64,000 nt of DNA from Njordibacter sp937773555 (GCF_047730085.1 NZ_CP159830.1:1426001-1490000), one strand, 5' to 3'. Positions 50,884 through 60,161 are shown, counted from the stretch's first letter. Translations and numbers: made by a program. Notes: generated by a model from the letters alone, not told the origin.

Positions 50884-52728
50884 CTATCCTTCTTCGCCTC
50901 GTAAAGAACGATAAATGGTATCTGCCATATCAGCGCTAATACCCTTCACTTTAGCCAACTCATCAACGCTAGCTTTGGTTAAATCTTGCATACCACCAAA
51001 GTGAGTAAGTAAAGCCTGGCGACGTTTTGGACCTACCCCATCTATCTGTTGAATATTTGATTGGGTACGCTTCTTATTCCTTCTTGCTCGGTGGCCAGTT
51101 ATGGCGAACCTATGGCTTTCATCTCTTATGTGTTGCAATAGATGAAGCGCTGAAGAATCATCAGATAAGGCTATTTCCTCGCCTGTCCAGCCATTAAATA
51201 AACGCTCAAATCCAGCTTTTCGAGTATCGCCTTTTGCTACACCTAAAACATAAAGGTCTTGTAGCTGAAGCTCTGATAGCACCTGTATTGCTTGAGTAAT
51301 TTGCCCCTTACCGCCATCAACAATGAGCAAATCAGGCATTACGCCATGATTCTCCTTTAACCTAGTATAGCGTCGTGTAATGGCTTGTGACATTGCTGCG
51401 TAGTCATCACCAGGAGTAATTCCTTCAATATTAAAGGTCCTGTAATCAGCTTTTTTGGGGCCTCCCTGGTCGAATACAACACACGAGGCGACGGTCGCCT
51501 CTCCGCTGGAGTGACTGATGTCAAAACATTCAAGGCGCTCTGGCATTTGTGGCAAATCTAGTGCTTCTTGAAGGGCAGCAAAGCGAGCGATTTGTGTTTG
51601 CTTATTAGCTACGTAACTAAGCAGTGCCTGATCTGCGTTGGTCTGAGCGAGTCTTAGCCACTGAGCCCTGGGCCCTCTTACATTACTAATAATCTTGAAT
51701 CCATGTTCAGCCCGCTCGGCAATGGTTAACGCTATAGCTTGCTGAGCGTCTTGTGCATCGCTCACAAGCACCTCATCAGGTATGTCACGATACTGGCCAG
51801 ATAAATAGTACTGGCCCAAGAAGGCAGTGAGAACAGCAGATTTTTCTTCTTCTAATCCTATTTTTGGGTAAAAGTTTTTACTACCAATAACCCGGCCTGA
51901 GCGGACCATAAGTTGATGAATACATAATCCAGCATTAGAACTTGCCGCCGCAAATACATCTAGATTTCCCCGTTTTGATACCACATGTTGCTGCTCCTGA
52001 ACCTGCCTTAAGAATCCAAGTTGGTCTCTAAGTTGGGCTGCGGACTCAAACTTAAGTTGCTGCGCTGCCACGTTCATTTGCTCACTGACTTCATCAAGTA
52101 ACTGTTTGTTTTTGCCTTCTAGGTATAACGTAGCGTGGCGAAGGTCTGCTGCATAGTCTTCTGGGGTAATTTCTCCCGTGCAAGGTCCGCTGCATCGGCC
52201 AATTTGAAACTGTAAACATGGGCGTTGGCGGTTAGCAAAAAAGGCGTCTTCGCATTGGCGTATACGAAAAATACGCTGCATTAAGTTGAGGCTTTCCCTT
52301 ACCGCTCCAGCACTCGTGTAAGGTCCAAAAAAGCGCCCCTTGCGTTTTTTTCCACCCCGTACATATTGCATTGCAGGAAAGTCATGCTGATCTGAAATAT
52401 AGAGGTAGGGATAGGATTTATCATCCCTAAGGGAAATATTATAGGGCGGCTTAAGGCGCTTTATAAGCGTATTTTCTAACAGCAAGGCTTCACTTTCGCT
52501 GTGGGTTAACGTTACTTCGATGGACATTACCTTAGACACCATTACCTGCGTCTTAGTGTTATGGCTTTTGCCCCTGAAGTAGCTTGTTACTCTATTTTTT
52601 AGATTAACCGCTTTACCAACATAAATTACCTCACCAACAGCGTCGAACATGCGGTACACGCCTGGGCGCAGCGGTAACTGTTTGAGGTATTCATCAATAT
52701 CAAAAAGTGTATGGTTATCCTGAGACAT
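50884..52728 (-). CDS. uvrC: Excinuclease ABC subunit C
   Basis: The dual-incision nuclease of nucleotide excision repair, 614 residues (E. coli 610). The N-terminal GIY-YIG domain (RPGVYRMFDAVGEVIYVGKAVNLKNRV) cuts 3', a cysteine block (RQCEDAFFANRQRPCLQFQIGRCSGPCTGEI) follows, then the UvrB-binding UVR motif near residue 205, the RNase H-like 5' nuclease (ECFDISHSSGEATVASCVVFDQGGPKKADYR, LLIVDGGKGQ) and a C-terminal helix-hairpin-helix pair (IDGVGPKRRQALLTHFGG). An unknown 80-residue gene sits 6 bp upstream. pgsA and gacA follow. Confidence 0.98.
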   Translation of the reverse strand: MSQDNHTLFDIDEYLKQLPLRPGVYRMFDAVGEVIYVGKAVNLKNRVTSYFRGKSHNTKTQVMVSKVMSIEVTLTHSESEALLLENTLIKRLKPPYNISLRDDKSYPYLYISDQHDFPAMQYVRGGKKRKGRFFGPYTSAGAVRESLNLMQRIFRIRQCEDAFFANRQRPCLQFQIGRCSGPCTGEITPEDYAADLRHATLYLEGKNKQLLDEVSEQMNVAAQQLKFESAAQLRDQLGFLRQVQEQQHVVSKRGNLDVFAAASSNAGLCIHQLMVRSGRVIGSKNFYPKIGLEEEKSAVLTAFLGQYYLSGQYRDIPDEVLVSDAQDAQQAIALTIAERAEHGFKIISNVRGPRAQWLRLAQTNADQALLSYVANKQTQIARFAALQEALDLPQMPERLECFDISHSSGEATVASCVVFDQGGPKKADYRTFNIEGITPGDDYAAMSQAITRRYTRLKENHGVMPDLLIVDGGKGQITQAIQVLSELQLQDLYVLGVAKGDTRKAGFERLFNGWTGEEIALSDDSSALHLLQHIRDESHRFAITGHRARRNKKRTQSNIQQIDGVGPKRRQALLTHFGGMQDLTKASVDELAKVKGISADMADTIYRSLRGEEG

Positions 52729-52734
52729 AATAAA

Positions 52735-52977
52735 TTAACTAACAAGCCTTGAGCGTTTGTTTTCACTCATGTGAAAGTGTGTCGCTTGTTTATAAATCTC
52801 ATCAATTTGCTCATTACTTTCTTGGGTAATGCCTGCACCATGAGACAAAGAAACTTCTAAATAGACGCCTATCTCAGCATAGTAATACAATCGTGCATTA
52901 AATGACTGCGCGCGCCGCATTTTATTAAAAGCAATTCGAGCTCCGTTGACAAGAATGTGATTGATGTCTGTATTCAT
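52735..52977 (-). CDS. Small hypothetical protein upstream of uvrC
   Basis: An 80-residue basic protein I cannot assign. It reads MNTDINHILVNGARIAFNKM, then RRAQSFNARLYYYAEIGVYL and a hydrophilic tail rich in charged residues ending RSRLVS. No signal peptide, membrane segment or cysteine is present. It ends 6 bp before the uvrC ATG on the same strand, so it is probably the first gene of the uvrC-pgsA-gacA operon. The ATG has no clear ribosome site, which lowers confidence that it is translated. Confidence 0.6.
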   Translation of the reverse strand: MNTDINHILVNGARIAFNKMRRAQSFNARLYYYAEIGVYLEVSLSHGAGITQESNEQIDEIYKQATHFHMSENKRSRLVS

Positions 52978-53118
52978 AATTTAAGTTAACTATATACAGT
53001 GGTTAATCCTCTATTCTACCTTATCTTATCTATCTCGACTGCCCATCTTTTAGTCTAAATCAATATTCTACGCAACATTTTTTTGGGTTATACTAACTCA
53101 CTTTTGCAAGGCATAAAT

Positions 53119-53670
53119 ATGACAATCACATACGCTGAAGCCGTGTCGGTTCACGAACAAGCCGATTTATTAGTAAGTGGTGAAACCATTGCGGCGAGCA
53201 TTGATTCAATGGCAGCCGAAATTACTGCTACTTTGTCAAAGGAAATGCCAATAGTCCTGTGTGTACTTAATGGCGGCATGATTCCCATGGCGCAACTTTT
53301 GCTAAAGTTGCAATTCCCACTAGAAACAGACTACCTTCATGCCACGCGGTATGGTAAGAAAACGGTAGGCACTAATCTTTCTTGGCTGGCTCGCCCTAGC
53401 ATAGACATTAGCGGTCGCACGGTGCTTGTGGTAGATGACATCTATGATGAAGGCCATACCCTTGCGGCTATTTGCGAATACTTAAAAGAAGCTGGTGCGA
53501 AAAAAGTTTATGCAGCAGCCTTATTAAATAAAGTCCATGACCGTAAAGTAGACTATGTGCCAGATTTTATTGGGCTTGATGTTGAAGATCGGTTTGTTTA
53601 TGGTTTTGGTATGGACTACCAAGGTTATTTCCGTAATGTTGATGGTATTTATGCTGTTAAAGATATGTAA
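53119..53670 (+). CDS. hpt: Hypoxanthine-guanine phosphoribosyltransferase
   Basis: Salvages hypoxanthine and guanine with PRPP. Start placed at ATG 53119 with AAGG nine bases upstream (183 residues); an earlier frame opening at 53083 is not homologous. PRTase features are ADLLVSGETIAASIDSMAAEI, VLCVLNGGMIPMAQLLLKL, the PRPP loop TVLVVDDIYDEGHTLAAI with two acidic residues, and VDYVPDFIGLDVEDRFVYGFGMDYQGYFRN, which is the HGPRT C-terminal lid. It converges with ppiD across a shared perfect terminator. Confidence 0.95.
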   Translation: MTITYAEAVSVHEQADLLVSGETIAASIDSMAAEITATLSKEMPIVLCVLNGGMIPMAQLLLKLQFPLETDYLHATRYGKKTVGTNLSWLARPSIDISGRTVLVVDDIYDEGHTLAAICEYLKEAGAKKVYAAALLNKVHDRKVDYVPDFIGLDVEDRFVYGFGMDYQGYFRNVDGIYAVKDM

Positions 53671-53680
53671 ATACTTTTCT

Positions 53681-53724
53681 AAGACAACAAAAAAGGCAGC
53701 CAAGGCTGCCTTTTTTGTTGTCTT
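53681..53724. terminator. Bidirectional terminator between hpt and ppiD
   Basis: A perfect 21-bp stem (53681-53701 with 53704-53724) around AA. GGCAGCC/GGCTGCC forms the core and A/T-runs lie on both sides, so it serves both convergent genes. Confidence 0.93.
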
Positions 53725-53742
53725 ATTTAAGCTCGTAAAGGC

Positions 53743-55626
53743 TTAAAAGGTTTCTATTACTGCCTGATCATTAAGTGAGTTCTCGAGTAATTTCATATCA
53801 CCTTGGCCCTGCATCCGAGTTAACGTTGCTATCAATGACAGACGCTGCTCTGCAGTTTGCTCTTCAGGGTTTGCGTCAGCCACGTTTTGCAACTGAATGA
53901 TACTTACATCGCCAGTGAAGCTTGGGGCTATGCCATAGCTGACACCAGACTCCGGCCGAGGCAAACGGAATGCAGATTGAACGAGCAAACCATTGACTAA
54001 GGTTGAACCACGAGCCACTTCATTGAACTGTTGCACAGTTATATTTTCGGTGGTGGCAATAACCATCATGTCAGCACCATTATTTAGCTCTTCTAGATAA
54101 GCTTTTGCCTTAATGTCTAGCGCTTTAGAAGACTTTTGAGAAACCAGTTGTTTAGTAATATCTGCTTTCACATCCTCAATCGGCTGTTGCGATGGCTTGT
54201 TATGTTGCTTGACCCGAATGACTACCAACTTATCAGAAGCTAACTCTAGTACGCTAGAGTTGTTACCTTGCAATAGCACATCATCAGTAAAGGCAGCAGC
54301 AACTACTCGGTCATAGCTCGCAATACCTTCACCGCCTTGACGACCAAATAATGAACTAGTTTTTACACTTAAACCTAGGGCTTCAGCAACTTCTAATAAA
54401 TCAGGTGAGGAGAAAGCAATATCCGCCATCTCTTCGCTAGCAGCAACAAATAAATTCTCTGCCCCAGCCTGCTTTAGGGATAGTTTTAGGGCTTGCTTCT
54501 GTTCTTCAAAGCTTGGCTTGTCTGTTGCATCTTGTGCATGAGCATAGACAATTTGCACACCAAACTCAGTCACTACAGGAGAACTATAACTTCCAGGTTG
54601 CAACTCAAACAATACCTCATCAAAAGCTTTCCCAAACTCACCTCTGGCCAACATACCAATGTAACCGCCATCAGAGGACGTACTATCATCCTGCGAATAC
54701 TCTTTCGCTGCGTCGGTAAAGTCTTGACCTAGCTCAAGTTGATTGTATGCAACGTTTGCTAGCTCTAATGCCTGCTCCTCAGTCTGAGAGTCATTGACTA
54801 AAAACAACATGTGTGACGTTTCAATATCGGCCTGCTCAGAAGCCGCCTGTTGTGCCTCAAGGTAAGCCGCCTCTAGGTCCTCATCAGTCACTTCTATCTG
54901 GTCATAAAAATGACTCTTATTTAACGTAACAAAATTAACACTTAGGTTTTCTGGCGTCATAAACCTTTGACTATTATCTGAATAATAGGCATTAATATCC
55001 CCCTCCTCAACAGAAACATTAAGCATTTCTGACGCTAACGGTAGGGTCATCACAGCAATGTTACGAGTTTGGCCATCTAAACGCGCCACTAGGTTAGCGC
55101 TAGGTTCCAAAGTGAACGCAGTATTAGCAACAGCCTGCTGAACCTGGCCTATCAGATTGCCACGCTTAAGCTGTTGACGATAAGTTGTGGGCGTTAAACC
55201 AAAGTTCCTTAACAAGGATTCGAATAGCTCACGATTAAATACGCCATCAACTTGAAAATCGTTTGACTGAACAATCATTTGATCAACTGATGCATCAGAT
55301 AAAGCCAAATCATTACCTTGGGTGTACTGAAGCATCACTCGTTGAGCAATAAGTTGCTGCAACGCCGTTGCTTGAATGGCTTGTTGGTCCAGTGTTACCG
55401 GATCTATATCTGGATTACTCAATAGAACTTGGCGACGCTGTAGTTCTGCAGTTTGCATCAACTCTTGCAGGCTAATCTCTTCACCGTTGACCTCTGCAGG
55501 CGCACTATTGTCAGCTGAGAGACTAAATAATGATTCTGCTCCCCAAATTACAAAGGTAAAGGCAATGAGGCTTACCAGAATTTTGGATATAATGCCTTTT
55601 GAATTGTCACGAATATTTTGTAGCAT
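53743..55626 (-). CDS. ppiD: Periplasmic folding chaperone PpiD
   Basis: A 627-residue SurA-like foldase (E. coli 623) anchored in the inner membrane by one N-terminal helix (GIISKILVSLIAFTFVIWGAESLF, about residues 12-35). A SurA_N-type chaperone domain follows (EVNGEEISLQELMQTAELQRRQ). A parvulin domain sits near 265-355 (TSHMLFLVNDSQTEEQALELANVAYNQLELGQDFTDAAKEYSQDDSTSSDGGYIGMLARGEFGKAFDEVLF), and a second chaperone half completes it. It assists proteins leaving the Sec translocon. The lon-hupB-ppiD order is conserved in gammaproteobacteria. Confidence 0.96.
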   Translation of the reverse strand: MLQNIRDNSKGIISKILVSLIAFTFVIWGAESLFSLSADNSAPAEVNGEEISLQELMQTAELQRRQVLLSNPDIDPVTLDQQAIQATALQQLIAQRVMLQYTQGNDLALSDASVDQMIVQSNDFQVDGVFNRELFESLLRNFGLTPTTYRQQLKRGNLIGQVQQAVANTAFTLEPSANLVARLDGQTRNIAVMTLPLASEMLNVSVEEGDINAYYSDNSQRFMTPENLSVNFVTLNKSHFYDQIEVTDEDLEAAYLEAQQAASEQADIETSHMLFLVNDSQTEEQALELANVAYNQLELGQDFTDAAKEYSQDDSTSSDGGYIGMLARGEFGKAFDEVLFELQPGSYSSPVVTEFGVQIVYAHAQDATDKPSFEEQKQALKLSLKQAGAENLFVAASEEMADIAFSSPDLLEVAEALGLSVKTSSLFGRQGGEGIASYDRVVAAAFTDDVLLQGNNSSVLELASDKLVVIRVKQHNKPSQQPIEDVKADITKQLVSQKSSKALDIKAKAYLEELNNGADMMVIATTENITVQQFNEVARGSTLVNGLLVQSAFRLPRPESGVSYGIAPSFTGDVSIIQLQNVADANPEEQTAEQRLSLIATLTRMQGQGDMKLLENSLNDQAVIETF

Positions 55627-55676
55627 TGTGTATGGCTTCTACAGCCTTGCTGGCTGACTATTAAGATTCTACAAAC

Positions 55677-55706
55677 AAAAAACGCATTCAAAGGAATGCG
55701 TTTTTT
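55677..55706 (-). terminator. Terminator of hupB
   Basis: A perfect 13-bp stem (55677-55689 with 55694-55706), core CGCATTC/GAATGCG, ending in six T residues in the minus direction. It sits between hupB and ppiD, so ppiD needs its own promoter or read-through. Confidence 0.88.
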
Positions 55707-55769
55707 CGAAACTACGGGTTAACTCCTAAAAGGAGAGAGTTTAAAGCCCATAGATTAAAAGATTCAGTC

Positions 55770-56042
55770 TTAGTTGACTGCGTCTTTAAGCGCTTTACCA
55801 GCTTTGAAGCTAGGAATATTAGCAGCAGCAATTTGGATTGCAGCTCCTGTTTGTGGGTTACGACCTGTTCGAGCTGCGCGAGCCTTTACAGAGAAGGTAC
55901 CAAAACCCACTAAAGAAACAGATTCACCATCTTTAAGAGCACCTGTTACAGCACCAATAACTGCATCTAGCGCACGGCCAGCGGCAGCTTTTGAAAGATC
56001 AGCTTCCGCTGTGATGGCTTCAATCAGTTCAGATTTATTCAC
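55770..56042 (-). CDS. hupB: DNA-binding protein HU-beta
   Basis: A 90-residue nucleoid protein, the same length as E. coli HupB: MNKSELIEAITAEADLSKAAAGRALDAVIGAVTGALKDGESVSLVGFGTFSVKARAARTGRNPQTG, with the GFGTF hinge and the DNA-wrapping arm around RTGRNPQTG, then FKAGKALKDAV. First codon is GTG, preceded by AAGGGG six bases upstream. It has a near-consensus promoter of its own after lon and a strong terminator, so it is probably expressed at high level on its own. Confidence 0.98.
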   Translation of the reverse strand: MNKSELIEAITAEADLSKAAAGRALDAVIGAVTGALKDGESVSLVGFGTFSVKARAARTGRNPQTGAAIQIAAANIPSFKAGKALKDAVN

Positions 56043-56136
56043 GTTAATCCCCTTATGTGTGTAAAAAATTTTATCTGCTCCAGCAGACTTTTTTTGTTAT
56101 GTCGTACTATGTTCAGCTCTAAAAACCGAAGTACAA

Positions 56137-56166
56137 TTTATACCAACTTGTCCAAAGGCTTGTCAA
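56137..56166 (-). promoter_or_regulatory. Sigma-70 promoter of hupB
   Basis: On the minus strand a perfect TTGACA (56166-56161), an 18-base spacer and TATAAA (56142-56137), one mismatch from consensus, about 95 bp before the hupB start. Confidence 0.8.
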
Positions 56167-56197
56167 GTAAGGCTTTGAATTAATTTGGCCTTAAGCG

Positions 56198-58606
56198 CTA
56201 ATGAGTGCTAATAGCATCGCTACTGCCCGTATCACTGGCTTTGTCAACCACCAATTCACCCTCATTTCGGACAAGAGGAGTGGGTGCGAATTGTAAAGCT
56301 AAATCAAGCACTTCGTCTATCCATTTTACAGGTTTTATTGATAAATCTGCTTTTATATTGTCAGGGATCTCTTTTAAGTCTCTTTCATTCTCTTCTGGGA
56401 TAATAATTGTTTTAATACCACCCCGGTGGGCAGCCAATAACTTTTCTTTTAATCCACCAATAGGCAGCACCTGCCCGCGCAAAGTAATTTCTCCGGTCAT
56501 AGCCACATCTGCTCTCACAGGAATCCCTGTGAGAACTGAAACTAACGCTGTACACATGCCAACACCGGCGCTTGGTCCGTCTTTAGGTGTAGCGCCCTCA
56601 GGTACATGAATATGAATATCAGACTTTTCGTGGAAGTCTGTTTTTATACCTAACCCAGACGCCCGGCCACGAACTACAGTTAAGGCTGCCTGAATAGACT
56701 CTTGCATAACATCACCAAGGGACCCTGTTTTCACCAGGCGTCCCTTACCTGGCACTACAGCCGACTCAATGGTTAATATGTCACCACCTACTGACGTCCA
56801 AGCTAAGCCATTAACGTGTCCCACACGATCATCCGCATCAGCTTGACCAAAACTGTGCTTACGTACACCAGAATATGCCTCTAAATTACTAGAGTCTACT
56901 TTCTGTGCTGGGCTATCAATGGCTGTTTTATAACCTGCTAGCAAATGAGCTTTAACCACTTTACGGCAAATCTTTGCAATCTCTCGCTCTAAGCTGCGCA
57001 CCCCTGCTTCACGAGTGTAGTAACGCACTAAATCAACAATCGCGTCATCTTTTAGCGCCAACTCTGTGGGAGATAATCCATTAGCTGCAAGTTGCTTAGG
57101 TAGCAAATAACGTTTGGCAATGCTTAACTTTTCATCTTCTGTGTATCCTGGGATCCGGATCACTTCCATTCGGTCTAGCAATGGCCCTGGAATATTCATT
57201 GAGTTTGCAGTGCAAACAAACATTACACTGGATAAATCATAGTCTACTTCTAGGTAGTGATCGTTAAACGTATTGTTTTGTTCTGGGTCTAGCACTTCCA
57301 ATAACGCAGACGCTGGGTCTCCGCGGCTATCCATTCCCATTTTGTCGATCTCGTCCAATAAGAATAGTGGGTTTGAAACACCTACTTTAGACATTTTCTG
57401 AACTAACTTGCCTGGCAAAGAGCCTATATAGGTCCGACGATGGCCCCGAATTTCTGCTTCATCCCTAACACCACCTAACGCCATACGCACGTATTGTCGA
57501 CCTGTCGCCCTAGCAATAGACTTACCTAAAGATGTTTTACCCACCCCTGGAGGACCAACTAGACAGAGTATAGATCCTTTCACTTTTTTAACGCGCTGCT
57601 GAACGGCCAAATATTCTAAAATCCGTTCTTTGACTTCAGACAAACCGTAGTGATCTTCTTCTAGCACCAGTGACGCTTTAGCTAGATCGTGCTTGAGGCG
57701 GCTTTTCTTCTTCCAAGGTATCGTTACCATCCAATCTATGTAACTACGCACTACTGTAGCTTCTGCAGACATTGGCGGCATCATTTTAAGTTTATTAAGC
57801 TCAGCCTGAGCTTTATCTTTAGCTTCAGTTGGCATACCCGCCAAATTAATCTTGTTTTGCAGCTCTTCTAAATCGTTAGGTGCTGCATCATCAATGTCAC
57901 CAAGCTCTTTGTGAATCGCTTTAATTTGCTCATTCAGGTAATACTCTCGCTGGCTCTTTTCCATCTGCTTTTTGACGCGGCCACGAATACGCTTTTCTAC
58001 TTTAACTAAGTCAATCTCACCTTCCATCTGCCCCATTAAGTGCTCAAGTCGCTGTGTCAGGTCCCCCATCTCTAACAAAGCTTGTTTCTCTTCAAGTTTT
58101 AAATTCATCTGTGAAGCAATGGTGTCCGCTAATCGACTAGGATCTTCGATATTAGTGATAGAAGACATGACGTCATTAGATATTTTTTTGCTCAATTTCA
58201 CGTACTGTTCAAACTGAGAAAGAAGAGTGTGTGCTAGGGCTTTTCGTTCACCTTCTGGCGGCTCTGCGTCATCAATTGTCCTCACTTTCGCGGTAAAAAA
58301 CCCTGCGGTCTCAGCAACCTCTTCAATGGCAACACGCTGCTCTCCTTCAACCAAAACTTTCACAGTGCCATCAGGAAGTTTAAGTAACTGTAAAATGCGC
58401 GCAGAAGTTCCCACCTCAAACAAATCTGTAATTTGAGGATCATCTACAGCAGCGCTTTTCTGGGCAACAACAACAATCGCCTTGTCTGCAGCCATGGCCT
58501 GCTCTAACGCGTCTATGGAATTCTGGCGGCCTACAAAAAGAGGAATCACCATATGTGGGTAAACCACAACATCGCGCAATGGGATAAGGGGAAGAGTCTG
58601 AGTCAT
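56198..58606 (-). CDS. lon: ATP-dependent protease Lon
   Basis: An 802-residue serine-lysine AAA+ protease. The LAN substrate domain begins LPLIPLRDVVVYPHMVIPLFVGR. Coiled-coil regions precede the AAA+ module with Walker A VGPPGVGKTSLGKS and LFLLDEIDKMG. The catalytic pair is S679 (PKDGPSAGVGM) and K722 (GGLKEKLLAAHRGG), at the same numbers as E. coli Lon (784). It degrades misfolded and regulatory proteins. A sigma-32-like promoter precedes it. The C-terminal tail of about 20 hydrophilic residues is longer than in E. coli. Confidence 0.99.
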   Translation of the reverse strand: MTQTLPLIPLRDVVVYPHMVIPLFVGRQNSIDALEQAMAADKAIVVVAQKSAAVDDPQITDLFEVGTSARILQLLKLPDGTVKVLVEGEQRVAIEEVAETAGFFTAKVRTIDDAEPPEGERKALAHTLLSQFEQYVKLSKKISNDVMSSITNIEDPSRLADTIASQMNLKLEEKQALLEMGDLTQRLEHLMGQMEGEIDLVKVEKRIRGRVKKQMEKSQREYYLNEQIKAIHKELGDIDDAAPNDLEELQNKINLAGMPTEAKDKAQAELNKLKMMPPMSAEATVVRSYIDWMVTIPWKKKSRLKHDLAKASLVLEEDHYGLSEVKERILEYLAVQQRVKKVKGSILCLVGPPGVGKTSLGKSIARATGRQYVRMALGGVRDEAEIRGHRRTYIGSLPGKLVQKMSKVGVSNPLFLLDEIDKMGMDSRGDPASALLEVLDPEQNNTFNDHYLEVDYDLSSVMFVCTANSMNIPGPLLDRMEVIRIPGYTEDEKLSIAKRYLLPKQLAANGLSPTELALKDDAIVDLVRYYTREAGVRSLEREIAKICRKVVKAHLLAGYKTAIDSPAQKVDSSNLEAYSGVRKHSFGQADADDRVGHVNGLAWTSVGGDILTIESAVVPGKGRLVKTGSLGDVMQESIQAALTVVRGRASGLGIKTDFHEKSDIHIHVPEGATPKDGPSAGVGMCTALVSVLTGIPVRADVAMTGEITLRGQVLPIGGLKEKLLAAHRGGIKTIIIPEENERDLKEIPDNIKADLSIKPVKWIDEVLDLALQFAPTPLVRNEGELVVDKASDTGSSDAISTH

Positions 58607-58662
58607 AAAAGATCCTGTAGGCTAATGTCGCGGTGGCTTGCGAATTTTCGGTATGCTGTATT

Positions 58663-58690
58663 AAATGCGGACAAGGGGCAGAAATACAAG
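58663..58690 (-). promoter_or_regulatory. Sigma-32-like promoter of lon
   Basis: On the minus strand CTTGTAT (58690-58684), a 13-base spacer, and CCGCATTT (58670-58663), one mismatch from CCCCATNT. It is about 57 bp before the lon ATG and downstream of the clpX terminator. Confidence 0.6.
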
Positions 58691-58710
58691 TGTTTAACTA
58701 AAATGAGCGC

Positions 58711-58736
58711 AAAAAAAACCACCCTTAGGTGGCTTT
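58711..58736 (-). terminator. Terminator of clpX
   Basis: Minus-strand stem CCACC/GGTGG around TAAG, followed by eight T residues, 22 bp after the clpX stop. It separates clpX from lon. Confidence 0.85.
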
Positions 58737-58757
58737 TCCGGCTTACATCAGTTTAGG

Positions 58758-60041
58758 TTACTCGTCTGACGCAGCTTGTTGGAGCTCGCTACTGTCCAAA
58801 ACCATTAACGGTTCAGATTCTCCAGTAATACTTTGCTCATTTACAACAACCTTAACCACGTTGCTTTGGTCAGGAAGCTGATACATTGTCGGCAAGAGCA
58901 CAGACTCGAGGATAGACCTCAAACCACGCGCACCAGTCTTACGCTCCATCGCTTTTTGCGCCACTGCCTTTAGTGCTTCATCACGGAATTCAATTTCTAC
59001 GTCTTCCATTTCAAAGAGTTTATGATACTGCTTTGTTAAGGAATTCTTAGGTTGAGTCAATATTTGAACTAAAGTTTCTTGATCAAGTTCTTCTAAGGTA
59101 GCAATCATGGGTAGACGACCAACAAATTCTGGAATTAATCCAAACTTTACTAGATCCTCAGCTTCAACTGAATGCAATAACTTGCCGACGTCTTTACTAT
59201 CATCTTTACTCTTAACCGTGGCAGAAAATCCAATACTACTCTTTTCTGTACGATCACGAATTACCTGGTCTAGCCCGGCAAAAGCACCACCACACACAAA
59301 CAGGATATTACTAGTATCAACCTGCAAAAACTCTTGCTGTGGATGTTTACGGCCACCCTGGGGTGGCACAGAAGCAACTGTCCCTTCAATAAGCTTTAAT
59401 AGGGCCTGTTGCACACCTTCGCCAGATACATCACGGGTAATTGAAGGGTTATCAGATTTGCGAGAGATCTTATCTATTTCATCAATGTAAACGATGCCAC
59501 GTTGGGCTTTCTCAACATCATAGTCACATTTCTGCAGTAACTTTTGAATAATATTCTCTACATCTTCACCAACATAACCCGCTTCAGTTAGCGTAGTGGC
59601 GTCTGCGATGGTGAACGGCACATTCAATAAACGTGCTAGGGTTTCTGCCAATAGTGTCTTACCACTGCCCGTTGGCCCTATCAGTAAAATGTTACTTTTA
59701 CCCAACTCAACGTCATCTTTGCCGCCAACATAGTTTAACCGCTTATAATGATTGTAGACCGCCACCGACAAAACCATCTTTGCTCGTGGCTGTCCAATAA
59801 CATATTCCTCTAGAGCTGCACAAATCTCTTTTGGAGTCGGTAAGTGGTCTTCAGCTTCTGGCTGGTCTTGGTCTAGAATTTCTTCGCGAATGATATCGTT
59901 ACACAGGTCAACGCATTCATCGCATATAAAGACCGACGGCCCAGCAATTAATTTGCGCACATCGTTTTGGCTTTTACCACAAAAGGAACAGTACAGTATC
60001 TTACCGCCGCCTTCTCCAGATCCGTCTTTGTCTATGCTCAT
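58758..60041 (-). CDS. clpX: ATP-dependent Clp protease ATP-binding subunit ClpX
   Basis: A 427-residue AAA+ unfoldase for ClpP (E. coli 424). The N-terminal zinc domain has C18, C21, C40 and C43 (YCSFCGKS...FICDECVDLC). Walker A is IGPTGSGKTLLAETLA, then the pore loop DATTLTEAGYVGEDVENI, Walker B GIVYIDEIDKI, and the ClpP-docking IGF loop in SSIGFSATVK. C-terminal KTGARGLRSILE completes the sensor 2 region. The clpP gene lies 120 bp upstream. A 14-bp palindrome sits over the usual ribosome-site position just before the ATG. Confidence 0.99.
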   Translation of the reverse strand: MSIDKDGSGEGGGKILYCSFCGKSQNDVRKLIAGPSVFICDECVDLCNDIIREEILDQDQPEAEDHLPTPKEICAALEEYVIGQPRAKMVLSVAVYNHYKRLNYVGGKDDVELGKSNILLIGPTGSGKTLLAETLARLLNVPFTIADATTLTEAGYVGEDVENIIQKLLQKCDYDVEKAQRGIVYIDEIDKISRKSDNPSITRDVSGEGVQQALLKLIEGTVASVPPQGGRKHPQQEFLQVDTSNILFVCGGAFAGLDQVIRDRTEKSSIGFSATVKSKDDSKDVGKLLHSVEAEDLVKFGLIPEFVGRLPMIATLEELDQETLVQILTQPKNSLTKQYHKLFEMEDVEIEFRDEALKAVAQKAMERKTGARGLRSILESVLLPTMYQLPDQSNVVKVVVNEQSITGESEPLMVLDSSELQQAASDE

Positions 60042-60046
60042 ATAAT

Positions 60047-60060
60047 TACCAATATTGGTA
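60047..60060. promoter_or_regulatory. 14-bp perfect palindrome directly before clpX
   Basis: TACCAATATTGGTA ends 5 bases from the clpX ATG and replaces the expected Shine-Dalgarno region, where no purine-rich core is visible. It could be an operator or a translational control hairpin. Confidence 0.4.
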
Positions 60061-60161
60061 GCCTGCTTTAATTGCTAGGCTAATGTTAAATCTTTTCTAT
60101 CACTATTGCCGACGAACTATAAGCCTAATTAGCTTTTAGTAAAGTCACAGGTTGCCTGGTT

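Noticed and set aside
52978..53000. LexA-like half site upstream of the 80-residue gene and uvrC
   Set aside because: Only CTGT plus an AT-rich centre is present; the ACAG arm reads AACT, so it fails the inverted-repeat requirement.
53060..53100. PurR-like box before hpt
   Set aside because: ACGCAA matches one half of the consensus but the second half is a plain T-run.
55774..56064. 96-codon open frame antisense to hupB
   Set aside because: It mirrors the alanine-rich HU gene; no ribosome site and no protein-like family features.
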